Assembly (NCBI RefSeq): GCF_025698545.1
Contig: NC_068567.1
Span: 5,146,001 to 5,210,000 of the forward strand
Source: Gossypium raimondii
Taxonomy: Eukaryota; Streptophyta; Magnoliopsida; Malvales; Malvaceae
DNA length: 64,000 nucleotides
Direction: 5' to 3'
In this document: piece by piece, positions 13,096 through 23,395 of the stretch
How the letters are laid out: every line of letters starts with the position of its first letter
Numbering within the stretch: position 1 is the stretch's first letter
Program-made: the position numbers and the translations under genes
The notes under the pieces: generated by a model
What the model was told of the DNA's origin: nothing
The model's input: only the letters and a program-made list of their open reading frames with translations
Database searches by the model: none

Positions 13096-14302
13096 AAAAA
13101 CTTTTTTGTTATTCTTTCTTAATCAATCGTTTCTGATGCACCGGCTCTTATCTCTTTTGATTGAAAAGGAGCAATAAAAAATCGAGAGATTACAAAGTTA
13201 ACTGAAATTTTCTATTCTTAATTTTTTAATCTTTCCCAACTATTTCAAAAATATTCAAATTTCGATCAAATGATCTCGCCGAGTTACTATAATGAAAAAC
13301 AAAGGAATTCTTTTTTTCATTATAGTAATACTTTTTTGAAAATATCAATTATTATTTATTATTACATATTATAATAAATTCTATTTACAATAAGTTAGAT
13401 ACATCAATCAAAAATACAAAGAATTTCCCCAAAAGTATGATATAAATCATAGGATGTCCTAGAACTTAAAAGAAAAACGAATTATTTGAGTTTATTTATT
13501 CGAACTTATCAACTAGTTCATTTTCATCGCGGAACTGATTGATTGTCTTCCACTACAATAAATGAACCTTTTTCTTGTAGGAAAGACTATCCGATATTTT
13601 CTTTATATTTACATATAATTAAAAGAAAAATGACTATTAATATAATAAAATATTCTCTCTTTTTCAAAATTATGTATCCTTTAACAGATTAACTACGAGT
13701 CTCATTCGAATTTGGTTGAAAATGGAAATTGGGCATACCCTCTCTTCGAGCTTGACCAATTACCAATTTATGGAAAAAAATCAAATTCAAGTTTGCATAG
13801 GTAGATAAAATGGGTTTTACACTTTTTATTTTTGATGTAGTTTTCATGTATAAATGGAGATGTATAAATTATAAATGTAAGACAACAAAAAATTGGGTGG
13901 AGATAGAAAAAGAAAGACTTTTTTTTGCTTTTTTTATTTCATCAATTCAATTTATATATCATAATAGATATAGATCCTAATCTATCCTATAGATTTGAAT
14001 GTAGATATAAAAAGAAAGGTACCAATAAATTAAATACAAATTCTTCTCTTTTTTTTCTGGATAGTGTATGGAATGTGAACAAAAAAAGGTTATATCATTT
14101 TGCTTTTTGTTCCAGAATAGAAGCATTTTATGCGATTTTCTCATCTCTATTCTTTTTTTATGTAATTTGTATTGTAGTATATATGTAATTATATTATAAA
14201 ATCTATATGAATAGATAAATAATGACATCAAAAGACCGATCGTTTTGTTTTAAAAATAGATGTCTTTGACATCCAACTATAGCACTGAATAGCTTTTTTT
14301 GA

Positions 14303-14448
14303 ATGGCAGTTCCAAAAAAAACGTACTTCTACATCAAAAAAGCGTATTCGAAAAAATATTTAGAAAAAGAAATGATATTGGGCGGCCTTGAAAGCTTTTT
14401 CATCAGCCAAATCTCTTTCTATGGGGAAGTTTTTTTGTACGCCAAATA
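14303..14448 (+). pseudogene. rpl32: rpl32 (plastid ribosomal protein L32) pseudogene
   Basis: It starts ATGGCAGTTCCAAAAAAAAC, the conserved MAVPKK start of plastid L32, but one extra A in the A-run shifts the frame. In the shifted frame, codons for R-T-S-T-S-K-K-R-I-R-K-N-I are followed by TAG where tryptophan is expected. A-L-K-A-F-S and F-F-C-T-P-N-K can be read further on. Plastid L32 is about 52-57 aa. The frameshift, the nonsense codon and the lost bases near 14,425 make it a nuclear pseudogene. Confidence 0.8.
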
Positions 14449-14560
14449 AATTTGTAGTAATCTGAATTGGTTTAACTCGAATAAGATACAAAGGTTTTAC
14501 TTTTTTGAATTTTTGAATATTTTTTTTCATTTCCGGTTCTTATTTTCCCCATCCCCCATT

Positions 14561-14779
14561 TGTATTTGTTATGTTAGTATTATAATAATTTGTTATTAAA
14601 AAGAATTTAAATAAAAATTTATGCTATTTTGGGGTTTTTTAAGTCAAAGTTAGTAGACACGCTATTGAGTCAAAAGGCATATTTGGCTACTTAATGATAG
14701 TAGCTAGATATGACTATTTGTGTATGAAATGTGGTGAACGGTTATTAGTTGAAATGAATTAATGGGGTCCAAAGTGGCT
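14561..14779. other. Upstream region of the glycine-rich gene
   Basis: About 220 bases between the plastid insertion and the TATA box. No gene. It is the only non-plastid sequence available as proximal promoter. Confidence 0.4.
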
Positions 14780-14786
14780 TATAAAA
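14780..14786 (+). promoter_or_regulatory. TATA box of the glycine-rich gene
   Basis: TATAAAA in the context GGCTTATAAAAGCAC, 50 bases upstream of the start codon at 14,836. This implies a short 5' untranslated leader of about 20-25 bases. Confidence 0.6.
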
Positions 14787-14835
14787 GCACTTGGGATGTT
14801 GGTACTGTCATGAACCAAGCTAAAACTCAAACAAA

Positions 14836-15570
14836 ATGGTGAGTGTTACTAAAGGAGTTGTCTTGTTATCTTTGCTTTGTTTTAATGTGTTTGTAGTAAA
14901 TGTGATTGCTAAAGAAGTGGTGAGTACGAAAGAGGAGGAAGAGAAGTACTTAACACAGGGAGGTGGCTTTGGAACTGGGGGCGGGGGTGGTTTCGGTGGT
15001 GGTGGTGGTTTTGGAGGAGCTGGAGGTGGTGGTGGATTCGGAGGTGGGCATGGTGGAGACTTTGGTAAAGGTGGTGGATATGGTGGTGGGATTGGCAAAG
15101 GAGGAGGTGTTGGTGGTGGAATTGGGAAAGGTGGTGGATACGGAGGTGGCATAGGAAAGGGTGGTGGGATTGGCAAAGGAGGAGGTGTTGGTGGTGGAAT
15201 CGGAAAGGGTGGAGGATACGGAGGTGGCATAGGAAAAGGTGGTGGGATTGGCAAAGGAGGAGGTGTTGGAGGTGGAATCGGAAAGGGTGGAGGATACGGA
15301 GGTGGCATCGGAAAGGGTGGTGGGATTGGCAAAGGAGGAGGATATGGAGGTGGAATTGGTAAGGGAGGAGGCCATGGAATTGGTGGTGGGATTGGCAAGG
15401 GTGGTGGAGTCGGTGGAGGAATTGGAAAGGGTGGCGGGATTGGAAAAGGTGGTGGATTTGGCGGTGGTACCGGAGGTGGATTTGGCAAGGGTGGTGGTTT
15501 TGGAGGTGGAGTAGGTGGTGGAGCTGGAGGTGGAAAGGGTGGTGGTTTTGGTGGAAATGGACACCATTGA
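14836..15570 (+). CDS. Secreted glycine-rich protein (cell-wall type)
   Basis: Single-exon frame of 244 codons. Residues 1-25 form a hydrophobic signal peptide (MVSVTKGVVLLSLLCFNVF..NVIA). A short charged segment follows (KEVVSTKEEEEKY), and then about 200 residues of glycine repeats of the type G-G-G-I-G-K-G-G-G-Y/V. It ends G-G-N-G-H-H. This is the layout of class I plant glycine-rich structural proteins, which are exported to the wall. Lysine recurs in almost every repeat, so the protein should be strongly basic. The central part is built from a 78-bp tandem repeat. A TATA box lies 50 bases upstream. The precise biological role cannot be read from sequence. Confidence 0.85.
   Translation: MVSVTKGVVLLSLLCFNVFVVNVIAKEVVSTKEEEEKYLTQGGGFGTGGGGGFGGGGGFGGAGGGGGFGGGHGGDFGKGGGYGGGIGKGGGVGGGIGKGGGYGGGIGKGGGIGKGGGVGGGIGKGGGYGGGIGKGGGIGKGGGVGGGIGKGGGYGGGIGKGGGIGKGGGYGGGIGKGGGHGIGGGIGKGGGVGGGIGKGGGIGKGGGFGGGTGGGFGKGGGFGGGVGGGAGGGKGGGFGGNGHH
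15142..15345 (+). repeat. 78-bp coding minisatellite in the glycine-rich gene
   Basis: Units starting GGAGGTGGCAT at 15,142, 15,220 and 15,298 are nearly identical. The third breaks off after GGCAAAGGAGGA. Each unit is 26 codons, so copy changes keep the reading frame. Flanking DNA carries more diverged versions of the same pattern. Confidence 0.8.
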
Positions 15571-16330
15571 TATAACAAGCTTCGCGATGCATGCATGCAT
15601 GGATCAAAATGCAATATATATTTATTAATCCAAAATGAGGCATATATATAAATATTGTTTTGCCTCTTCCTATGCGCTCTACCTACTTTAATGTTTGACA
15701 ACAAAATAAATATATGTGAGTTTCAAAATATCAAAGATGAATATGTTTTATTTTATCATAATTCGAATACTTTTTATTTACTTATCATCTGAATTTATAT
15801 TTAATTAAAATTTTAAACTCAAACATAATAGCATATGACAGACTTATATGGGTGAAAATTTTTAATGTATATATTTATTTATTATGAATATTTTATAATT
15901 AAGTGGATGTTCATTAAAATCAAGATAAGTTTGATATACATTAAGACTCTACTGTTTATTAGAAGTAAAGTTTCATATTATGTATATTATGTTTATAAAT
16001 ATAGACTTTAGAGAAGCAGTTTAAATATCCTATCAATAAAAATATATTCTCTTTTATTCTCCTATTTTTGTTTCTTTTATTCTCTTTATTATTTATTTTA
16101 TAACACGTTATTAGCATGATACTCGCTTTTCATACTTCCTTCCAAAATTTATCTAATGCTTTTTCTCAAATCCTCTTAAAAATACCTTCATAATTGTATT
16201 TATTACTCTTTAAAAAGAATGGATGCTTTAGTCATTTTTCAACTGAATTAATATCAACCGTCAAATTAATTTATAACACTAACTCAATCAAAAGCTTAAA
16301 TATAATATAAATTAATTATAAGCGGATGTC
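15571..16330 (+). repeat. 3' flank of the glycine-rich gene, duplicated at 7,442-8,170
   Basis: Downstream region with an ATGCATGCATGCAT run at about 15,588. No further gene. It is collinear with 7,442-8,170, which marks an old local duplication of the gene end and its flank. Confidence 0.6.
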
Positions 16331-16644
16331 ATATTCGAATATAGTAACTAATCAAAGCCCATCTCAATTAGCAAATATTTAAAATACTTATCAAACCTCT
16401 AAATTTTTATAGGTTAAAATGTTTAATATTTTTTATTCAATTGGAATTTAGTTTTCTATTTTTATTTTCAAGAATTTAGTTCTTTTATTTTTCAAATTTT
16501 AAATTTCAAATTTTAGGTTCAATTGTTAATACTGTTAAAATTCTTCTTTTAATTTGTTAGTGTGATCTTTTGAAATTAAAAAAAAAATACTCACTAAATT
16601 TCAAATGCATGAATAGTATCATGATTTCCCTCTTAGGCCGGTTG
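16331..16644. other. AT-rich spacer with dispersed repeat
   Basis: Positions 16,490-16,600 resemble 20-110 near the start of the window. No gene. The spacer ends at the plastid tRNA relic. Confidence 0.4.
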
Positions 16645-16718
16645 TGAGCGAGGAGGGATTTGAACTCCCGACAGCATGATTCGTAGTCACATGCTCTAAT
16701 CCTTAAAGCTATAGGCTC
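16645..16718 (-). pseudogene. trnR-ACG: Plastid-derived trnR-ACG relic
   Basis: On the minus strand a 74-nt stretch reads GAGCCTATAGC, then AGGATTAGAGCATGTG, ACTACGAATCATG, and GTTCAAATCCCTCCTCGCTCA. The anticodon loop CTACGAA has anticodon ACG, and the T-arm matches plastid trnR-ACG. Several C-to-T and G-to-A changes relative to the plastid gene break the acceptor and D arms, as expected for methylated nuclear plastid DNA. The next bases (CAACCGGCC) also look plastid-derived. It is separate from the ndhF-rpl32 insertion, because this gene lies in the plastid inverted repeat. Confidence 0.75.
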
Positions 16719-17465
16719 TCACCTCATCTCTATTAGATCTTTTCTCAAGAATACCTTAAAAAAATATTTCCTTAACTTAGTCATTTTGAGTTAAAAAGAT
16801 GTGAAAGTGCGTTTATCTCTGTAACAACGATACGTTTCAAAGCGTGAAGTGAAAGAGAGAGATTTCATAATTGGGATTTTGAATAAGATGACCTTTTATT
16901 TTTCATTCTTATTACTTTTTTAATAACAAAGACTTGGAACATATTTTAACCAAACTTTTAATATCTATTATGGTATCACACATTTATTTTATATGATAAA
17001 TATATTAATCTGATGTGATTATACGCTATAAAAATAATAATTAAAACAAATTACAATATTAAATCAACACAACATAGATATATAAATATTTCAAATTTTA
17101 TATATAATACTAATTATCAATATATTAAAATACACATTCTTTAAATTCGATTATTATATAATAAAATAAAGTGTAAAAAGAAGAAGAAGCTTAATACCAT
17201 TTTTAGCTTTTGTACTATAGGAAAATTCTCACTTTTAACCTTTTTACTATTTTTTATCATTTTATTCCCTACTTTCATTCTATCACTCAAATTAATCCTT
17301 TTATTTTGATAGTAAAATTATAATTTCATTATTTTGATAGTATATATTTTATAACTTTTCGAAGATTAAATTAAATCTATGTTATTTTTAAGGGATTAAA
17401 ATATAATTTTATTATTATTAATTTTAAAATTTTTAAATTATAAAAATGCTTAAATAATTTTTTTT
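16719..17465. other. AT-rich intergenic DNA, no gene seen
   Basis: No coding region. The tail (17,170-17,465) has the CACTTTTAACC/TTTATTCCCTACTTTC style of decayed repeats found elsewhere in the window. Confidence 0.4.
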
Positions 17466-17753
17466 TCATTTTAGGGCCGGGCACTGCTACCCCTGGCTCT
17501 GCCACTGCTTTGTTCTTACTCCCACTGCCTTATTTCAGCATTGGAGCTCTGATCAAAGGCCACCCTTGGGCTCCCCTTTCCCCCGTCCTTTAACTGGTCG
17601 ACCTCAAGGAAAACATCGAAGGAGGTTCATTGAAGGTTTGAAACTCAAGTCTTCAATCCGTCGCTTTTCGTTAATTCGACATCGCTCTGACCACCATGGC
17701 CATCATTTGTCAACATCTTCATCTCCACCACGTTCCATATACTTCACTTCAAG
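17466..17753 (+). other. Moderate-GC sequence interrupted by the Copia insertion
   Basis: Less AT-rich than its surroundings, with an open frame (17,566 onward) that runs straight into the LTR. Bases 17,749-17,753 (TCAAG) are the 5' target-site duplication, so the sequence originally continued at 22,521. The translation shows no domain that I recognise. It could be an old gene fragment or part of another repeat. Confidence 0.35.
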
Positions 17754-17939
17754 TGTTAGGAATAGTGCTCAGTCACCTAAAGTTAGTTTGTTTGTTAACT
17801 ATTAGCTTATCAATTAGTTAGTTGTAAGTTGTGTAGTTAGTTCACCAAGCACTGCTTTAAATACTTTGTGATTTTCTTCATTAAGAGATGAGAAAGATAT
17901 ATTGCAGTTTAGTATCGTTCTGTTGTTGGTATCTTGACA
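17754..17939 (+). repeat. 5' LTR of the Copia element
   Basis: 186 bp, TGTTAGGAATAG to TTGACA. It contains CTTTAAATACTTTG, a possible TATA-like region, at about 17,850-17,870. It is almost identical to the 3' LTR. Confidence 0.92.
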
Positions 17940-17957
17940 TGGTATCACAGCTAGAAG
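17940..17957 (+). promoter_or_regulatory. Primer binding site of the Copia element
   Basis: TGGTATCACAGCTAGAAG directly follows the 5' LTR. It matches the plant initiator tRNA-Met primer site (TGGTATCAGAGC type) with one mismatch in the first twelve bases. Confidence 0.75.
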
Positions 17958-17994
17958 TTTTCTTAGGATAATTCATTTTTTTTTTTTAGTATTC

Positions 17995-20900
17995 ATGACA
18001 GACGATGCAGTTCATACTGGTGATACACCTCCTCATTCTTCCAATGTTGAAGGAGCTGCTCATTCACAAAGGTTTAGTAATGTTCCTTCACAGCCCATTC
18101 ATTACTTTTCCAAACATGATACTACCAAACTAGGGGAACATAATTTTTTGTTGTGGAAACATCAGGTGTTGTTAATTCTTGAAGACTATGATCTTGAAGG
18201 GTTGGTTCTTGGTACTACTCAAGCTCCACCTACTCATATCCATGGACCTGATGGTCGATATGTTGATAATCCGTCTTTCATTTTACATAAAAAGCAGGAT
18301 GAATTCCTGGCTTCTTGGTTACTCTCCACCGTAATCGACGATGTCTTAGTGCATCTTACAACGTCCAAGACAAGCTTTGATATTTGGACGAGCATCGAGA
18401 AGAGGTTTAGGGCAAAGTTCGATGTTAAGCTCTCAAGCATGCGCCACTCATTATATTCTCTCAAGAAAGGAGGTTTGACTGTTAAAGAATATCTGGCTAA
18501 GGTCAAAAACCTTAGTGATCGTCTCACTGCTGCTGGTAGTTTGATTTCTGAACGTGAACAGATGAGTGTCATACTGGCTGGCCATCCACTAGAATTTGAG
18601 TCCGTTAGTGTACTTGCCTCGGCCACGATGGTTTTCCTTGAACTGCTCACAGATATGCTTCTTGATTGTGAAGAGCACCAATTGACTTCTCTGACTGAGG
18701 ATCCGTTGCAAGCTAATTTGGCAACTAAGCAAAAGGAAGATAGTGATGGTGGTTCTAGACATTCTCATAATTCTGGTTATGGTCATCAAGAATGCAGAAT
18801 TAGTAAAAAGGGGTAAAGTCGAGGTTGGTCTCGTGGGAAAGCTCGTGGTGGTGGTCGAAACTGGTCACGGTCTCGACCTCAGTGCCAATTGTGTGGAAAA
18901 GTTGGTCACTTAGTTCAGACGTGTTACCATCGCTTTGATGAGATATTTTTGGGGGTTGCTCCTAGTCAGACCATGATAGTTAACTATCATCAATTTCCAG
19001 ATCAGGGAGGTTGTTCTCATACTAATTCTTGCGCACATTTGTCAACTTCATGTAATGAGTCATATCAGGCTCATGCCTCTTCTTCGTCTGGTCCTTATCC
19101 ACGAACGTCTCCTGCTCTAGATCAGTCTTGGTATCCTGACTCTGGAGCTACCAATCACATTACTCCTGACGTGGCGAATCTCTCAAAACTTTCTCCTTAT
19201 ATAGGTACGAGGCATGTTTCTCTAGGGAGTGGTTCTTCTATTTCGATTGCTAATGTTGGCATGTCAAGTATGCAGGCTGGTTCCAGGTTGTTACACCTAA
19301 AGAACGTTCTTCATGTTCCTAATGTCTGCAAGAATTTACTCTCTGTTGGACAGTTTGCCAGAGATAATGCTGTTTATTTTGAGTTTCACTCGTTGCTTTG
19401 TTTTGTGAAGGATATTCGAACCAGAGAAATACTCCTAGTGGGCCGCATGCATAATGGCCTTTACAAGTTTGATACCTCTAGTTTTCGTTCCAGTAATCTT
19501 GGTGTTTCGGGTCAACATAATATGCTGATGTTATACGTAGCTCAACACCTGTCTTCATCTTCAATATGGCATAGACGACTAGGTCATCCATGTAATAGTG
19601 TTCTTGCTGAAGTTTTACGTGGTTGTAATATTCCTTTTAAATGTAATAAACTGTAATCTGCTTGCTCGACTTGTCAGTTAGGCAAGACGCAAAAACTGCC
19701 TTTCAGTTCTTCAACAACGTTGTATTCTTCTCATTTCAAATTAGTTGAATCAGATGTTTGGGGCCCTACTTCTGTGAAATCGAATGGTTTTGCATATTAT
19801 GTATCTTTTGTTGACATGCAAAACAGGTATACTGGGTGTATTTCGTTCGATCAAAGTCAGAGGTCTTCAAGTGTTTTCTTCTTTTTCACTCCATGGTTCA
19901 AGCTCAGTTTGGTTATTCTATTAAACAACTTCAAACTGATTGGGGAGGTGAATATCGGTCATTGTCCAAAGAACTATCTCAATTGGGTATTCAACATCGG
20001 GTTACCTGTCCTCATACTTCCGAGCAAAACGGGGTTGTGGAAAGGAAGCATCGACACATACTTGACATGGGCTTAACTCTTCTTGCCAGGCTGGTTTACC
20101 ACTCACCTTCTGGAATCATGCTTTTGCCCATGCAGTACATTTAATTAACAGGCTTCCTACTCCTTGTCTACAGAAGAAAAGTCCTTATGAGATTTTTAGT
20201 TTTGATATCGGCAATGTGTTTTTCTTGGAGCTGCACCAAATCATAGAGGGTACAAGTGCCTGGATAAAGATGGGCGTATTTTTATTTTCCGAAGTATTGT
20301 CTTCAATGAAGAAGTTTTTCCATTTCAGACTGGTTGTCTCTTTCATTCCCAGTCGAATTAGATGAGAACTGGTCATCAGAAGTCTATTCTTCCCATGGTA
20401 ATGGGTATGCAATCATCTTCTTTGGCTTCAGCCGTTAATCAGAGTCCTATGTCTGATGTGGACAGGTCTTCTCAGTCTCCTGGTGTACAGTCTTCTGAAG
20501 CTCGTCCTGAGGCATTGAGTGAGCCGGATTGTTCTCCAGCAGTAACCACTCCTTCTCCTTTTTCTGAAGCTTATTCTGAACCGTTGAGAGAGCATGAATG
20601 TTTTCCAGTAGCAGCCTCTCCTTCTCAAACGTTTTCGGACTCGCTACCAGGTGCACCTTGTTTAGATCCTGTTGTTGGGCCTATAAATGTCCATCCAATG
20701 ACAACTCGGTCTAAGAGTGGCATTTTCAAGCCTAAGGTTTTTGCCACCACCTTAAACAGAGAAAGAGCCTTCAACTATACTTGAAGCGTTTCAAAGTCCT
20801 GCATGGATGACTGCTGCTCGCACTGAGTACGAGGCCCTACTAGATAATCACACTTGGGATCTTGTGCACTTACCAGATGGACGTCGAGCTGTGGGATGCA

Positions 20901-22290
20901 AGTGGATCTTTAAAGTAAAGAGGCATGCCAATGGCTCTGTTGCTCGATACAAAGGCCGCTTAGTCGTAAAAGGATATCTTCAAGAGGCAGGGGTTGACTT
21001 TCAAGAGACCTTTAGCCCGGTCGTCAAGCCAACTACCATTCGTGTCGTTCTAACGTTAGCTGTTTTCATGGGCTAGAATCTCCGCCAAGTCGATCATCAA
21101 CAATGCATTTTTTAACGAAGAGTTGCAAGAGGAGATATACATGGTGCAACCACCAAGGTTCGAACAGCATGATGATAGTGGTCAGCAACTAGTTTGTCGA
21201 CTAAGGAAAGCTCTCTATGAGCTTAAACAGGCACCACGAGCTTGGTTTCACAAACTCCGGAGTTATCTTAAGAGTACTCAGTTTGTTTGCTCGAAAGCTG
21301 ACAATTCCTTGTTCATTCGAAGGTCAGGGTCTCATTTACTCTATGTCCTTATTTATGTCGATGATATAATTGTGACAGGGTCTGACTCTCAAGCTATTGA
21401 CAAGTTTGTTGAACAACTTGACGAGCAATTCTCCCTTAAAGACCTTGGCAAATTAGGTTACTTCCTCGGTATTGAACTCACTTACACTGAAGATGGAATT
21501 TTTCTAAGCCAACGAAAATATGTGCTTGATCTTCTTGCACTAGTGTCCATGGGAAATTCAAATGAATCACCAACTCTAATGACTACTACTTGTCATTTAA
21601 CTGCTAATGAAGGTGTTCTAGTTGAAGATACCCAGTTGTACAGAAGCATAGTTGGTGCATTACAGTATATAGTTATTACCATGCCAGATATAGCCTATTC
21701 TGTTAACAAAGTTTGCCAGTACATGCAAAAACCCTCAGATCAACATTTTACTGCTGTTAAGAGAATTCTGCGGTATTTGAAAGGAACTCTAGATTACGGC
21801 ATCAAGTTCAGTCGGAGCTCAAAGCTTATACTTGAAGCGTTCTCCGATGCTAGTTGGGGGTCTGACAGTGATGATCGACGTTCTACGTCAGGTTAATGTG
21901 TTTATCTTGGGGGAAATCCTATCTCTTGGAGTTCGAGGAAGCAGCAGGTTATCTCCCGTTCTACGGCTAAAGCAGAATATCGAAGCCTCGCACATGTTAC
22001 ATCTGAAGTACTTTGGATTCAAGCTTTGTTGTCTGAGCTAGGTATTATTCTTAAGGGAAAAACCTTATTATGGGGCGATAGCACTACTGCTATGGCAGTT
22101 GCAGGTAATCCAGTGATGCACTCGAAGTTTAAACATGTTGAACTACATCTGTTTTTTGTCCGGGAGAAAGTTACTCAATGAGTGTTGCAAGTTGGACATG
22201 TTCCTAGTCATGAGCAAGTCGCAGATGTGCTCACAAAGCCACTGGTTGCAGGGTCGTTTTACAAGTTTCGGAGTCAACTAAGGGTAACCA
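17995..22290 (+). pseudogene. Copia gag-pol coding region with stops and frameshifts
   Basis: Gag starts at 17,995 and hits an in-frame TAA at 18,814. The CCHC zinc knuckle (CQLCGKVGHLVQTC, from 18,883) continues in the same frame. The protease motif DSGATNH is at about 19,140, and the gag-pre-integrase block WHRRLGH at about 19,570. A second in-frame TAA is at 19,654. The frame shifts near 19,890, within the integrase core (TDWGGEY, HTSEQNGVVERKH), and again near 20,088. After about 20,210, integrase sequence expected in the family is missing. Reverse transcriptase (from about 20,785) carries YVDD at about 21,354. A stop lies at 21,074, another ends the frame at 21,894, and RNase H continues beyond it to about 22,290. 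Confidence 0.88.
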
Positions 22291-22330
22291 CTCGAGATGA
22301 TCCAAGGAGGGAATGCAGTAGTATGGGGAA

Positions 22331-22515
22331 TGTTAGGAATGTGCTCAGTCACCTAAAGTTAGTTAGTTTGTTAACTGTTAGCTTATCAATTAGTTAGTTG
22401 TAAGTTGTGCAGTTAGTTCACCAGGCACTGCTTTAAATACTTTGTGATTTTCTTCATTAAGAGATGAGAAAGATATATTTCAGTTTAGTATCGTTCTATT
22501 GTTGGTATCTTGACA
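22331..22515 (+). repeat. 3' LTR of the Copia element
   Basis: 185 bp, preceded by a purine-rich stretch (GTAGTATGGGGAA). It ends TTGACA and is followed by the TCAAG target-site copy. Confidence 0.92.
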
Positions 22516-22520
22516 TCAAG

Positions 22521-22858
22521 AAATTGGGACCAATCCTAGGTGTTGACTGGCAATAAAGCTAGAGCAGCCATTTTGGGGTCTTATGAGCTTCCATCTTTCT
22601 TGAAAAATTCTCAAAATTTTGTGTCGTTTCCAAGTCAGCAATCAACAGCACACTGCCATATTCTTAAAGCATTTTCAGATATAGAAACATTTCATGTTGG
22701 AAAATATATATATTTTCATGAAAAAAGAAGAGAAATGAAAAAGAAAAACATTTTATTATTAAGAAAAAGATTTTTTTTTTAAAAACATGTTGGCATTTTT
22801 ATCATTACAATGATGTGAATATAGTGTGTTAACTTTTGATTTTTTTAACAAAAAATAT
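22521..22858. other. Continuation of the sequence split by the Copia element
   Basis: The first about 180 bases have the same moderate GC as 17,466-17,753 and join it across the target-site duplication. An open frame (from 22,540) has no recognised domain. After about 22,700 it becomes A-rich spacer. Confidence 0.3.
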
Positions 22859-23395
22859 GGGTAAATTAAAAAAATAGTCACTTTTGTTTGTATCAGATTA
22901 CATTTTAGTCACTTATGTTTGAAATGTTATGTTTTAGTCACTTGCGTTATCGTTTTGTTACGAAGTGGTCACTCTACTGTTAAGCTCCGTTACCTCCCTA
23001 TCAGCAATTCTACATGACAGTTCAAATGGGTTTTAAATGCCAACTTAGATGTCCAACTAGGACGAGAATAAGTTTTTAATTAAATAAATTTAATTAATTA
23101 AAAATTTTAAATTAATTACACCTTGTACTGGAAAAAAAAAATCGCCCGTCTCCTTTCTCTTTTAGTTTTCTTTTCCATTTGACTGAAAAAACTATTCTCA
23201 TCCTAGTTGGACATCCAAGTTGACATTTAAATCTCATTTAGACTGTCATATATGATTGCTGTTAGGAAGGTAACGGAGCTTAATGGCAGAGTGACTACTT
23301 TATAATAAAACACAAACGTAAGTGACTAAAACGTAACATTTTAAACATAAATGACTAAAATATAATTTAAAGTAAACAAAAATAATTAAGAGGCT
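22859..23395. mobile_element. Foldback MITE with about 210-bp inverted arms
   Basis: The left arm (about 22,870-23,080) and the reverse complement of the right arm (about 23,190-23,385) share long blocks. These include TTTTAGTCACTTATGTTTGAAATGTTA-type sequence, TAAGCTCCGTTACCT, and GATGTCCAACTAGGA. The middle about 100 bases are AT-rich, and nothing codes. The class is unclear because no clean target-site duplication could be read. Confidence 0.75.

Larger units (their letters stand above)
13018..14560. other. Nuclear plastid DNA insertion (NUPT), ndhF-rpl32 region
   Basis: The segment carries the 5' end of ndhF on the minus strand, then about 1.2 kb of spacer, then rpl32 on the plus strand. 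This is the order and divergent orientation of the plastid small single-copy region. Both genes are disabled, as expected for a nuclear copy. The right border is not sharp; I place it near 14,560. Open frames at 13,925-14,231 lie in the spacer and are not genes. Confidence 0.75.
17754..22515 (+). mobile_element. Copia (Ty1-like) LTR retrotransposon, full-length but disabled
   Basis: Complete element of about 4.76 kb flanked by TCAAG at 17,749-17,753 and 22,516-22,520. The LTRs are about 185 bp and begin TGTTAGG and end TTGACA. By eye they differ at about six substitutions and one indel. The order gag, protease, integrase, reverse transcriptase, RNase H defines Copia. The gag N-terminus suggests the Ale/Retrofit lineage, though that assignment is tentative. 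Several stops, frameshifts and an internal deletion mean it cannot encode its own proteins. Confidence 0.92.

Noticed and set aside
13925-14231. Two 84-87-codon open frames on opposite strands
   Set aside because: They fall in the plastid ndhF-rpl32 spacer of the NUPT and are AT-rich artefacts.
14820-15704. 294-codon proline-rich open frame on the minus strand
   Set aside because: It is the antisense of the glycine-rich repeats (GGN codons read as CCN). The plus strand has the signal peptide, TATA box and a natural stop.
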